A stretch of 11,790 bases of DNA from an uncultured Clostridia bacterium (lineage in GTDB: Bacteria > Bacillota > Clostridia > Oscillospirales > CAG-382), in NCBI GenBank assembly GCA_905235695.1, contig CAJOMW010000107.1:1-11790 (forward strand), in the 5' to 3' direction. The position numbers and the translations under genes were made by a program. Position 1 is the first letter of the stretch; each line of letters opens with the position of its first letter. The notes beneath the pieces are model-generated. The model searched no databases. It had not been told where the DNA came from and saw only the letters and a program-made list of their open reading frames with translations. Shown here piece by piece: positions 5,455 to 11,749 of the stretch.

Positions 5455-7275
5455 ATGTCAAACGCAAGCGACAGAGATCTGTCCCACATCAGAAATTTTT
5501 GCATAATAGCGCATATAGACCACGGCAAATCCACCCTCGCCGACAGAATCTTAGAGCTTACCGAAACGGTGGCAAAGCGCGAGTCGAAGGACCAGCTGCT
5601 CGACGATATGGACCTCGAGCGCGAGAGGGGAATAACCATTAAGGCGCGCGCCGTAAAGCTGAACTACGTCTATGAGGGCGAAAAGTATACCTTTAACCTC
5701 ATTGACACCCCCGGTCACGTCGACTTTAACTACGAGGTCTCACGCTCGCTCTCTGCGTGCGAGGGTGCGCTTCTCGTCGTAGACGCAACACAGGGCATAG
5801 AGGCTCAGACTCTTGCAAACGCCTATCTTGCCGTTGACAATAACCTTGAGATAATACCCGTAATAAATAAGATAGACCTCCCTTCGGCGGATATCGAGGG
5901 CACGAGGAAAGAGATAGAGGATATAATCGGCATACCGGCCGACGAAGCGCCTGCTGTCTCGGCAAAGGCAGGACTCAATATAGAGGACGTGCTCGTGCAG
6001 ATAGTGAAGAACATCCCTGCGCCGAAAGGCGACTCCGCTCAGCCGCTCAAAGCGCTGATATTCGATTCGTATTACGACTCATACAGGGGAGTTGTAGTTT
6101 ATATAAGGGTGTACGACGGCTCGGTAAAGATGGGCGACAAAATAAAGATGATGTCAACCGACACGGTGTACGAGGTCACGGAAGTGGGATTTCTGCACCC
6201 GTTCGGGCTTGTAAAGGCAGACGAGCTGCATGCGGGAGAAGTCGGATATATAACCGCCGCAATAAAGACGGTGGGAGACACGAGGGTAGGCGACACGGTG
6301 ACGAACGCCGAAAATCCGACACCCGAGCCTCTGCCCGGCTTTAAAAATGCGCTTCCCGTCGTATTCAGCGGAATATATCCCGCCGACGGCGCAAAGTACG
6401 GAGACCTTCGCGACGCACTTGAAAAGCTCGCTTTGAACGACGCCGCACTCACGTATGAGCCGGAGACGTCGGTGGCTCTCGGATTCGGATTCCGCTGCGG
6501 ATTTCTCGGACTTCTCCACATGGAGATACTCGAAGAACGCCTCGAGAGGGAGTTCAATCTCGATCTCATTACCACAGCTCCGAGCGTCATATATAAGATA
6601 AAGCTGAGAAGCGGCGAGGAGTACTATATAGATAACCCGACAAAGTTCCCGACCGGAGACGAGGTGGAAACGGTGAGCGAGCCGGTAGTAAGGGCGAGCA
6701 TAATATCGCCGTCCGAGTACGTCGGCGGAATAATGGAGCTTTGCCAGGAGAGGCGCGGAATATACAAGGATATGAAGTATATCGACTCAAACCGCGCCGA
6801 GCTTCACTACACCCTTCCGCTGAACGAGATAGTGTACGATTTCTTCGACGCTCTGAAGTCCAAGAGCAAGGGCTACGCCTCGCTTGACTATGACCTCGAC
6901 GGCTACGTTCCGTCAAAGCTCGTAAAGCTGGATATACTCCTGAACGGCGAAATGGTTGATGCGCTCTCGTTTATCGTCCACGCCGACAAGGCTTACGGCA
7001 GGGCGAGAAAGATAGTTGAAAAGCTGAAGGAAAACATTCCGAGACAGCTCTTCGAGATACCGATACAGGCGGCAATAGGCGGCAAGATAATTGCGAGGGA
7101 AACGGTCAGAGCGCTGAGAAAAGACGTGCTCGCAAAGTGCTACGGCGGCGACATAACGAGAAAGAAGAAGCTGCTCGAAAAGCAAAAAGAGGGCAAGAAG
7201 CGTATGCGCTCGCTCGGAAGTGTAGAGGTACCGCAGGAGGCGTTCATGGCGGTGCTGAAATTTGATGAAGACTGA
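5455..7275 (+). CDS. lepA: Elongation factor 4 (LepA), ribosome back-translocase GTPase
   Basis: LepA/EF-4 is a translational GTPase that binds ribosomes, can reverse translocate them under ionic stress and has been linked to initiation and 30S assembly. The 606-aa protein shows the G1 loop AHIDHGKST (19-27), the G2 region RERGITIKA, G3 DTPGH (84-88), G4 NKID (138-141) and G5 SAKAG. Domain II follows, then the LepA-specific LGFGFRCGFLGLLHMEI and the C-terminal domain with GYASLDYDLDGY and a basic tail (RKKKLLEKQKEGKKRM). I choose ATG 5455, not the in-frame TTG at 5443: GGAGG at 5445-5449 is a strong Shine-Dalgarno 5 bases before ATG, and the TTG codon would sit in front of its own ribosome-binding site. 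The stop is followed at once by a hairpin terminator. lepA is intact and typical in length. Confidence 0.97.
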   Translation: MSNASDRDLSHIRNFCIIAHIDHGKSTLADRILELTETVAKRESKDQLLDDMDLERERGITIKARAVKLNYVYEGEKYTFNLIDTPGHVDFNYEVSRSLSACEGALLVVDATQGIEAQTLANAYLAVDNNLEIIPVINKIDLPSADIEGTRKEIEDIIGIPADEAPAVSAKAGLNIEDVLVQIVKNIPAPKGDSAQPLKALIFDSYYDSYRGVVVYIRVYDGSVKMGDKIKMMSTDTVYEVTEVGFLHPFGLVKADELHAGEVGYITAAIKTVGDTRVGDTVTNAENPTPEPLPGFKNALPVVFSGIYPADGAKYGDLRDALEKLALNDAALTYEPETSVALGFGFRCGFLGLLHMEILEERLEREFNLDLITTAPSVIYKIKLRSGEEYYIDNPTKFPTGDEVETVSEPVVRASIISPSEYVGGIMELCQERRGIYKDMKYIDSNRAELHYTLPLNEIVYDFFDALKSKSKGYASLDYDLDGYVPSKLVKLDILLNGEMVDALSFIVHADKAYGRARKIVEKLKENIPRQLFEIPIQAAIGGKIIARETVRALRKDVLAKCYGGDITRKKKLLEKQKEGKKRMRSLGSVEVPQEAFMAVLKFDED

Positions 7276-7302
7276 TGAAAAAATCCAAGAGGGATTTTTT
7301 CA
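7276..7302. terminator. lepA terminator hairpin
   Basis: Directly after the lepA TGA there is an 11-bp perfect stem, TGAAAAAATCC (7276-7286) / GGATTTTTTCA (7292-7302), with an AAGAG loop. Six T lie at the 3' side of the stem, so it resembles an A/T-rich intrinsic terminator active in either direction. It belongs to the same AAAAATC/GATTTTT hairpin group seen beside the other heptamer arrays. Confidence 0.75.
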
Positions 7303-7303
7303 G

Positions 7304-7338
7304 TGGAAAGTTGAAAGTGGAAAGTGGAAAATTGATGT
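7304..7338 (+). repeat. Short heptamer array, TGGAAAG type
   Basis: Four and a half 7-base units follow the hairpin in one register: TGGAAAG, TTGAAAG, TGGAAAG, TGGAAAA, then a decayed TTGATGT. The T-K-G-R-A-R pattern is related in layout, but not in exact sequence, to the TKAGGAG arrays. Confidence 0.75.
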
Positions 7339-7960
7339 CACTCCACTGAAAAACGATAAGTTGTTGGTGTTATTGACAGCAAAAAGCATATATAACTTTG
7401 TTGAGAGCGTGTTGAGACTTGGCACGGCATTGCCGAAAAAGGAGCAGGAAGCAGCGCATACAACTTGCAAAAGTAATAAAGTACCACTGCATAAGCCTCA
7501 TCAAAACCGCGCCTTCACCGCAGTCTCGTGACCGCAAAACTTGCCATGGCGCGGAAACGAGCAACATTCTCTATTTATATGAGCAACTCCACCGAAGAGC
7601 TTTGAGGCACTACAGCCGCAACATTGATGTAGCCCGTTGTAAGGGCAGTACGACCTGCGCCAAGAACCGTCGTCGCATCTGCGGAAAGCCGAAGGCTTGA
7701 AGCCCGTTATGCGACGACGCAGTTCTCTTTCCCTTTTCTTTCTCTTACAAGAGAAAGAAAACGTGCTTTTTGCTTCTTTTTGCACGCGCAAAAAGAAGAT
7801 TCCGTCATCCCCAAAGCGCTGGAAGCGCTTTGGTAGCCGCACCTGCGCTTAGCAGTAAAACAGCTAATGAGTATCAAAAGCTGCGCTTGCGCCAGCCGCA
7901 ACTTTGCTTAGCAGAGTAACATAAAAAGAATATAAAGATCAAAAACTATGTTAAATGAAA
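7339..7960. other. Gene-free region with no recognisable product
   Basis: About 620 bases carry no frame that I can support. The open frames on both strands are short, lack Shine-Dalgarno sites, overlap each other and have low-complexity or Cys/Arg-rich translations typical of non-coding DNA. Base composition is closer to coding DNA than to the AT-rich spacers, which suggests a decayed gene or a repeat-derived stretch. Short perfect palindromes occur (CGGCA-T-TGCCG at 7425-7435, GCCATGGC near 7544-7551), and AGCCCGTT occurs twice (7631 and 7701). The right part holds a dense set of stem-loops, listed separately. Confidence 0.6.
7668..7917. repeat. Cluster of stem-loops, possible structured RNA or repeat element
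   Basis: Within 250 bases I count these inverted repeats: CGTCGTCGCAT (7668-7678) with ATGCGACGACG (7709-7719), enclosing AAGCC-GAA-GGCTT (7686-7698); a 13-bp purine/pyrimidine stem at 7734-7746 / 7749-7761 (CTTTCTCTT with AAGAGAAAG at its tip); CTTCTTTTTGC-ACGC-GCAAAAAGAAG (7773-7798, 11 bp); CCAAAGCGCT-GGA-AGCGCTTTGG (7811-7833, 10 bp); a bulged GCTGCGC/GCGCCAGC stem (7880-7896); and ACTTTGC-TTA-GCAGAGT (7901-7917). All but two are perfect. No long T-run follows any of them, so they are not ordinary terminators. Confidence 0.6.
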
Positions 7961-7995
7961 TGAATAGTGAATAGTGAATAATGAAAAATGAATAA
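7961..7995 (+). repeat. Short heptamer array, TGAATAG type
   Basis: Five contiguous 7-base units: TGAATAG, TGAATAG, TGAATAA, TGAAAAA, TGAATAA. Two stops per unit place TGA and TAG/TAA in every plus-strand frame. The array ends 2 bases before the long hairpin that follows the tRNA gene. Confidence 0.8.
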
Positions 7996-7997
7996 TA

Positions 7998-8035
7998 CAA
8001 AGAAAAATCCTATCTTTCGATAGGATTTTTCTTTG
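7998..8035 (-). terminator. Long hairpin terminator of the tRNA-Val transcript
   Basis: A 17-bp perfect stem pairs 7998-8014 with 8019-8035 around a TTTC loop (GAAA on the minus strand); its core is AAAAATCCTATC / GATAGGATTTTT. The minus-strand 5' arm begins inside the CCA end of the tRNA, so tRNA 3' end and terminator are directly joined. It is also the first strong terminator after the his operon. Confidence 0.8.
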
Positions 8036-8109
8036 GTGGGGGGTACAGGGCTCGAACCTGTGACCCTCTGCTTGTAGGGCAGATGCTCTCCCAGCTGAGC
8101 TAACCCCCC
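8034..8109 (-). tRNA. tRNA-Val (anticodon UAC) with encoded CCA
   Basis: The 76-nt cloverleaf on the minus strand is canonical: acceptor GGGGGGT/ACCCCCC, T8-A9, D arm GCTC-AGCTGGGA-GAGC, anticodon stem TCTGC/GCAGA, variable GGGTC, T arm ACAGG-TTCGAGC-CCTGT, discriminator A73 and genomic CCA (8034-8036). The anticodon is TAC (8074-8076), which together with A73 fits valine. One oddity: the anticodon loop is CCTACAA, so position 33 (base 8077) is C instead of the nearly universal U. All other positions are standard, and every stem pairs. It has its own consensus promoter and a long hairpin terminator. Confidence 0.93.
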
Positions 8110-8149
8110 ATATATCCGCTGCCGAAGGTACTCCCCCGACAACGTTAAT

Positions 8150-8178
8150 ATAATATCACATAAAAAAGAGTTTGTCAA
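8150..8178 (-). promoter_or_regulatory. Strong promoter of tRNA-Val
   Basis: On the minus strand a perfect -35, TTGACA (8173-8178), is followed by a 17-base spacer and -10 TATTAT (8150-8155, five of six). Transcription would start near 8143, about 33 bases before the mature tRNA. The hisE stop codon TGA (8175-8177) lies inside the -35 box. Confidence 0.85.
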
Positions 8179-8537
8179 GTGTTTTTATCAACATTCTTCA
8201 TCACTTTTTTATTTCCGGTCTTGTGCGAACGGCGCTCAAGCTCGCCGAGAACATCATCTATTGACATATCCGCATCTATAAGCATTACCTGAACGTGGTA
8301 TAACAGGTCGGCTACCTCTCCGGCAAGAAGCTCTTTCAGCTCGGCGCTTTTTGATTCGTCCGTGTTTGCCTTGAGATTTTTTGCGGCTATAACCGTCTCG
8401 GTGCACTCCTCGCCGACTTTTTTCAGTATCTTGTCTATGCCGCTCTTGAAAAGGTAGCAGGTGTAAGAGCCGTCCTCGTCCTTTTCCTTGCGGCTTTTTA
8501 TTACTTCCTCGAGTTCCTTAAGTTCGTTTTCGTTCAT
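8175..8537 (-). CDS. hisE: Phosphoribosyl-ATP pyrophosphohydrolase (HisE)
   Basis: HisE hydrolyses phosphoribosyl-ATP to phosphoribosyl-AMP and PPi, the second step of histidine synthesis. It is a 120-aa all-helical MazG-like protein. The metal-binding helices are visible as VGEECTETVIAAKN (41-54) and GEVADLLYHVQVML (73-86), and the MSIDDVLGELERR segment follows. I start at ATG 8537, one base after the hisI TAA, with GAGGAG just upstream; the open frame continues 23 codons further into hisI but those residues have no HisE counterpart. The C-terminus has a lysine- and asparagine-rich extension (KTGNKKVMKNVDKNT). HisE is separate here, unlike the HisIE fusion of enterobacteria. It is the last gene of the his operon, and its stop lies within the tRNA promoter. 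Confidence 0.93.
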   Translation of the reverse strand: MNENELKELEEVIKSRKEKDEDGSYTCYLFKSGIDKILKKVGEECTETVIAAKNLKANTDESKSAELKELLAGEVADLLYHVQVMLIDADMSIDDVLGELERRSHKTGNKKVMKNVDKNT

Positions 8538-8538
8538 T

Positions 8539-8892
8539 TTACTCCTCGTCTCCTTCAAAAATTTTTGTAAAAAAGCAGGTGCGGTTTCCCGTGTGGCAGG
8601 CGGCACCCGTCTGATGCGCCTTTACAAGAAGCGTGTCGTTGTCGCAGTCGGCGTATATTTCGGTTATCTTCTGGAGATGACCGCTGGTTGCGCCCTTGTT
8701 CCAAAGCTCCTTTCGAGACCTGCTGTAAAACCATGTGTAGCCGGTTTCGAGCGTCTTTTGCAGTGACAGCCGGCTCATGTACGCCAGCATCAGCACGTCG
8801 CCGTTATCAGCGTCCTGAACTATCGCCGGAATGAGCTCGCCCTTTGCAAAATACACGTCGAGATTGTCTTTGTCAATCAGAGTCTTACCCAT
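8539..8892 (-). CDS. hisI: Phosphoribosyl-AMP cyclohydrolase (HisI)
   Basis: HisI opens the purine ring of phosphoribosyl-AMP to give ProFAR, the third step of histidine synthesis. The 117-aa protein has the full set of family residues: VLMLAYMS (33-40), WFYSRSRKELWNKG (54-67), the Mg-binding DCDND (82-86) and the zinc ligands C83, C99 (in AACHTGNRTCF) and C106. The ATG at 8892 overlaps the end of hisF by 16 bases and is preceded by GGGAGAGG on the minus strand, so translational coupling to hisF is likely. The short acidic C-terminus (FEGDEE) ends one base before the hisE start. No fusion to HisE. Confidence 0.95.
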   Translation of the reverse strand: MGKTLIDKDNLDVYFAKGELIPAIVQDADNGDVLMLAYMSRLSLQKTLETGYTWFYSRSRKELWNKGATSGHLQKITEIYADCDNDTLLVKAHQTGAACHTGNRTCFFTKIFEGDEE

Positions 8893-9632
8893 ATACCTCT
8901 CTCCCTTAAATGTTCTTTGACCTCTCGCACAGTCAGCTCACGGAAGTGGAATAGCGTCGCCGCAAGCGCCGCGTCCGCTCCGGTCTTTTCAAAGACCTCG
9001 GAAAAGTGCTCGAGCTTTCCGCAGCCGCCCGACGCAATGACGGGTATGTTGACAAGGCGGCTCACTTTGTCGGTAAGCTCTATGTCAAATCCGTTCTTGG
9101 TGCCGTCGGCGTCCATGGATGTGAGAAGTATCTCTCCGGCGCCGAGCTGCTCAACTTCCTTTGCCCAGCACAGCGCATCGATTCCCGTGTCTATCCTTCC
9201 GCCGTTTATAAAGACATGGAAGCCGTCCTCCGTCTTTTTCGCATCTATCGCAACGACAACGCACTGCGAACCGAATCTGTCCGCCGCCCTGCTTATTATC
9301 TCCTTGTCGCGAATAGCCGCCGAGTTTACCGAAACCTTGTCGGCTCCGGCGCCGAGTATCGTGCGAAAATCCTCGATGGAGGATATTCCTCCGCCTACCG
9401 TCAGCGGCATGAACACTTTCCTTGCTGTCCGCTCTACGATGTCCGCTATCGTCTTTCTCTTTTCATGGGACGCAGTGATGTCGAGAAACACTATCTCGTC
9501 CGCTCCCTGCGTGTTGTAAAATTCCGCTATCTCGACCGGGTCTCCGGCGTCTCTGAGATTGACGAAATTTACCCCCTTTACCACCCTTCCGTCCTTGACG
9601 TCAAGGCAGGGGATTATTCTCTTTGCAAGCAT
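8877..9632 (-). CDS. hisF: Imidazole glycerol phosphate synthase, cyclase subunit (HisF)
   Basis: HisF is the TIM-barrel subunit that uses ammonia from HisH to turn PRFAR into imidazole-glycerol phosphate and AICAR. The 251-aa protein has normal length. It opens MLAKRIIPCLDVKDGRVVKG with catalytic Asp11, and the second catalytic Asp130 is in VVVAIDAKK. Phosphate-binding glycines are seen in PLTVGGGISS (76-85) and VIASGGCG. Further conserved parts are LTSMDADGTK and the C-terminal barrel strand with ADAALAATLFHF. The ATG follows the hisA stop with a 1-base gap, and GGGAG in the hisA end provides the ribosome-binding site. The 3' end overlaps hisI. Confidence 0.97.
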   Translation of the reverse strand: MLAKRIIPCLDVKDGRVVKGVNFVNLRDAGDPVEIAEFYNTQGADEIVFLDITASHEKRKTIADIVERTARKVFMPLTVGGGISSIEDFRTILGAGADKVSVNSAAIRDKEIISRAADRFGSQCVVVAIDAKKTEDGFHVFINGGRIDTGIDALCWAKEVEQLGAGEILLTSMDADGTKNGFDIELTDKVSRLVNIPVIASGGCGKLEHFSEVFEKTGADAALAATLFHFRELTVREVKEHLRERGIWVRL

Positions 9633-9633
9633 A

Positions 9634-10350
9634 TCATTCTCCCGTTATCGCTATTGCGCTCTTCAGATCAAGCGTTCCGTCGTATATCGAGCGTCCTGCT
9701 ATTGCCCCGTATAAACCGAGCTTCATCAGCGCTTCTATGTCGCCTATGTCCTTCACTCCGCCGCTTGCGGTTATGTCTATGTTCACGGCGTCCTTCAGCT
9801 TTGAGAGCATTTCGAGATTCGGCCCTGCAAGGGTGCCGTCCTTTGAAATATCGGTAAATATTATGTTCCGAACGCCCACCTTTTCCATTTCCCTCGCAAA
9901 ATCGACGTAGTTGACGTCTGACGTCTCAAGCCATCCCGACGTGCTGACGTATCCGTCCTTTGCATCTATTCCGACGGCTATCCTTTCGCCGTACCTGTCG
10001 ACAGCCGCCTTGCAGAAATCCTTGTCCTTCAGCGCCGCCGAGCCGAGTATAACTCGCGAGATCCCGTTTTTGAGGTAAAAGTCCACTGTCGCCATGTCGC
10101 GTATGCCTCCGCCGAGCTCGATAGGCACGTTTACCTTTTTCGCAAGGCTTATAAAGAGGTCTGCGTTTGTCTTTTCGCCGCGCCGAGCGCCGTCAAGATC
10201 CACGGTATGGATATACCTTGCGCCGCACTCTTCAAAAAACCTTACGGTCTCGTAGGGATCGGAAGCGACCTTTCTCGCCGTACCGTATTCGCCCTTGTAC
10301 AGCCTTACACATTCTCCGCCGAGAATATCTATTGCCGGTAAAATTATCAT
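9634..10350 (-). CDS. hisA: ProFAR isomerase (HisA)
   Basis: HisA is a TIM-barrel isomerase that converts ProFAR to PRFAR by an Amadori rearrangement, the substrate step before HisHF. The 238-aa protein starts MIILPAIDILGGECVRLYKG with catalytic Asp8; the second acid, Asp129, is in VGIDAKDGYVSTSGW. Half-barrel phosphate motifs are IELGGGIRD (77-85) and ITASGGVKD, and FTDISKDGTLAGP is the usual strand-6 segment. HisA and HisF are homologous and adjacent here, as expected for this pathway. AAGGA lies 10 bases before the start; the gap from hisH is 29 bases, the longest between genes in the operon. Confidence 0.97.
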   Translation of the reverse strand: MIILPAIDILGGECVRLYKGEYGTARKVASDPYETVRFFEECGARYIHTVDLDGARRGEKTNADLFISLAKKVNVPIELGGGIRDMATVDFYLKNGISRVILGSAALKDKDFCKAAVDRYGERIAVGIDAKDGYVSTSGWLETSDVNYVDFAREMEKVGVRNIIFTDISKDGTLAGPNLEMLSKLKDAVNIDITASGGVKDIGDIEALMKLGLYGAIAGRSIYDGTLDLKSAIAITGE

Positions 10351-10379
10351 CTTTTTGTCTTCCTTATACTGTTATTGTA

Positions 10380-11003
10380 TCATTCTTTTCTGCAAAACCC
10401 GTCAAAAGCTCTCAGAATGTCAAGTCCTATCCTCTCGCTCTTTTCGGGGTGGAACTGTGTGCCGAACACGTTCTTTCCGTCGGTCACGACGGCGGGTATT
10501 TTCTCACCGTAAAAGGTGTGGGCGGCAAGGTTTTTGTCCTCGTTCTCAAGAATGAAAGCGTAAGAGTGAACGAAGTATACATAGTCGTTTGGCCTTGTGT
10601 ATTTGAGGATCGGGCAGTCGGGCTTGTCTATCGTGAGATCGTTCCAGCCCATGTGAGGGATCTTCAGCCCTTCGGCCTTTATCCTTCTGCATGAGCCCTT
10701 TATAAGTCCGAGCCCCTTTGCATAGCGAACCTCCTCGCTGTCGCTTGCGAGAAGCTGCATACCGAGGCATATCCCGAGAAGGGGAGTGCCTCCGAGCGCC
10801 TTTTCCGTTATGATCTGTGCCGCACCGCTCTTTTCGAGGGCTTCGGCGGCGTCCGGAAAAGCGCCTACCCCCGGAAGTATCAGTGCGTCGGCACTTTTGA
10901 TATCGCTTAACTCTCCCGATATTCTGTTGCTTATGCCGAGAAAATCGAGGGCGTTTTTGACGGAGTGGAGATTGCCCATTCCGTAGTCAATTACAGTTAT
11001 CAT
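10380..11003 (-). CDS. hisH: Imidazole glycerol phosphate synthase, glutamine amidotransferase subunit (HisH)
   Basis: HisH hydrolyses glutamine and passes ammonia to HisF. The 207-aa class I amidotransferase starts MITVIDYGMGNLHSV at ATG 11003; the open frame continues upstream into hisB but the family begins at this methionine. The catalytic triad is complete: Cys79 in LLGICLGMQLL, and His185 and Glu187 in FGTQFHPEKSERIG. ILPGVGAF (42-49) forms the family's oxyanion-side loop. The start lies 5 bases after the hisB stop; the nearest Shine-Dalgarno (GGGAG, 11017-11021) is 13 bases upstream, so coupling to hisB may matter. Confidence 0.96.
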   Translation of the reverse strand: MITVIDYGMGNLHSVKNALDFLGISNRISGELSDIKSADALILPGVGAFPDAAEALEKSGAAQIITEKALGGTPLLGICLGMQLLASDSEEVRYAKGLGLIKGSCRRIKAEGLKIPHMGWNDLTIDKPDCPILKYTRPNDYVYFVHSYAFILENEDKNLAAHTFYGEKIPAVVTDGKNVFGTQFHPEKSERIGLDILRAFDGFCRKE

Positions 11004-11008
11004 CTTTG

Positions 11009-11596
11009 TTACAGTACTCCCTTTGCCGAAGGCACGGCGCTTCCCGAAATTTCGAGTGCCTTTCCTATGCACTTTCCGACGGATTTGTATATAGCCTCGG
11101 TCTTGTGGTGGTCGTTGTCGCCGTACAGCATCTTTACATGAAGCGTTATAAGCGCATTGTAGGCAAGCGCGCGCATGAACTCGACGGTGAGCTGGGTGTC
11201 GTAGCCGCCAATGCTCACGGATTTAAAATCGGCGTCAAATGCGAGATACGGCCGCCCCGAATAATCGACGGCGCACATACAGAGCGCTTCGTCCATAGGC
11301 ATGAGCATATCTGAAAATCTCGTTATGCCCTTCATATCCCCTGCGGCTTCATGCAGAGCCTTTCCGAGAACTATCCCGACGTCCTCGACGGTGTGGTGAC
11401 CGTCGACGTATACGTCGCCCTCGCACTCAAGATTTATGTTGAATCCGCCGTGCACCGCAAAGGAATTCAGCATGTGGTCGAAAAAGCCTATTCCGCTCGT
11501 GCCCGAAAAGCTGCCCCTTTCGCCTTTATCGAGTATCTCAAGCGAGAGGGATATGGCGGTCTCTTTTGTTTTGCGGGTTATTTTTGACGTTCTCAT
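11009..11596 (-). CDS. hisB: Imidazoleglycerol-phosphate dehydratase (HisB)
   Basis: HisB dehydrates imidazole-glycerol phosphate to imidazole-acetol phosphate, a manganese-dependent step. The 195-aa protein is the single-domain form with no N-terminal histidinol-phosphatase, so that step must be done by another protein. The duplicated metal-binding motifs are present: FFDHML (38-43), DGHHTVED (65-72), MDEAL (101-105) and NDHHKTEA (161-168). The ATG at 11596 is preceded by AAAGG about 10 bases upstream. It is the first his gene in the window on this strand; upstream lies repeat DNA with no clear promoter, so whether hisB starts the operon or continues one from further upstream is open. Confidence 0.96.
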   Translation of the reverse strand: MRTSKITRKTKETAISLSLEILDKGERGSFSGTSGIGFFDHMLNSFAVHGGFNINLECEGDVYVDGHHTVEDVGIVLGKALHEAAGDMKGITRFSDMLMPMDEALCMCAVDYSGRPYLAFDADFKSVSIGGYDTQLTVEFMRALAYNALITLHVKMLYGDNDHHKTEAIYKSVGKCIGKALEISGSAVPSAKGVL

Positions 11597-11616
11597 GATA
11601 CCAACCTTTCTATAAG

Positions 11617-11630
11617 TTAGGAGTTAGGAA
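11617..11630 (+). repeat. Two-unit heptamer fragment upstream of hisB
   Basis: TTAGGAG and TTAGGAA stand in tandem, followed by a decayed TGAAAGA that runs into a hairpin. They are in the same 7-base register as the longer array at 11680-11749 (11617 to 11680 is 63 bases, nine units). Confidence 0.65.
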
Positions 11631-11635
11631 TGAAA

Positions 11636-11654
11636 GAAAAATCTTCGATTTTTC
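11636..11654. repeat. Hairpin of the AAAAATC group
   Basis: Perfect 8-bp stem GAAAAATC / GATTTTTC with a TTC loop, placed between the hisB leader and the next hairpin. On the minus strand it could weakly terminate transcripts entering hisB. Confidence 0.65.
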
Positions 11655-11684
11655 CCGGAGGTTTGACGAAGTCAAAACTCTGGG
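11654..11684. repeat. Long imperfect hairpin inside the repeat element
   Basis: The 14-base arms at 11654-11667 and 11671-11684 pair around a GAA loop with one G-U pair and one mismatch; the tip is GTTTGAC-GAA-GTCAAAAC. It separates the short and the long heptamer array. Confidence 0.65.
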
Positions 11685-11749
11685 AGTGAGAAGTTAGGAG
11701 CTGGGAGTGAGAAGTTAGGAGTGAGGAGTGAGGAGTGAGGAGTTAAGGA
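11680..11749 (+). repeat. Tandem heptamer array with a 21-base higher-order duplication
   Basis: Ten contiguous 7-base units: CTGGGAG, TGAGAAG, TTAGGAG, then the same three again, then TGAGGAG three times and a terminal TTAAGGA. The first six units are a perfect 21-base tandem duplication (11680-11700 and 11701-11721). The end GGAG-TTAAGGAA is the same as at 3506-3517. Confidence 0.9.

Noticed and set aside
7373..7396. TTGACA near TATATA as a promoter after lepA
   Set aside because: The spacer is only about 10-12 bases, too short for a sigma-A type promoter.
7501..7901. Minus-strand frames of 64-113 codons in the gene-free region
   Set aside because: No Shine-Dalgarno sites, mutual overlap with plus-strand frames, and translations dominated by Arg, Lys, Cys and Phe from the stem-loop repeats; I see no protein family.
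8538..8606. hisE start at 8606, overlapping hisI
   Set aside because: The extra N-terminus has no HisE counterpart, and ATG 8537 has GAGGAG upstream.
10380..11072. hisH start at 11072 with 23 extra residues
   Set aside because: The extra residues are hisB sequence in another frame; HisH proteins begin at the MITVIDYGMGN segment (ATG 11003).
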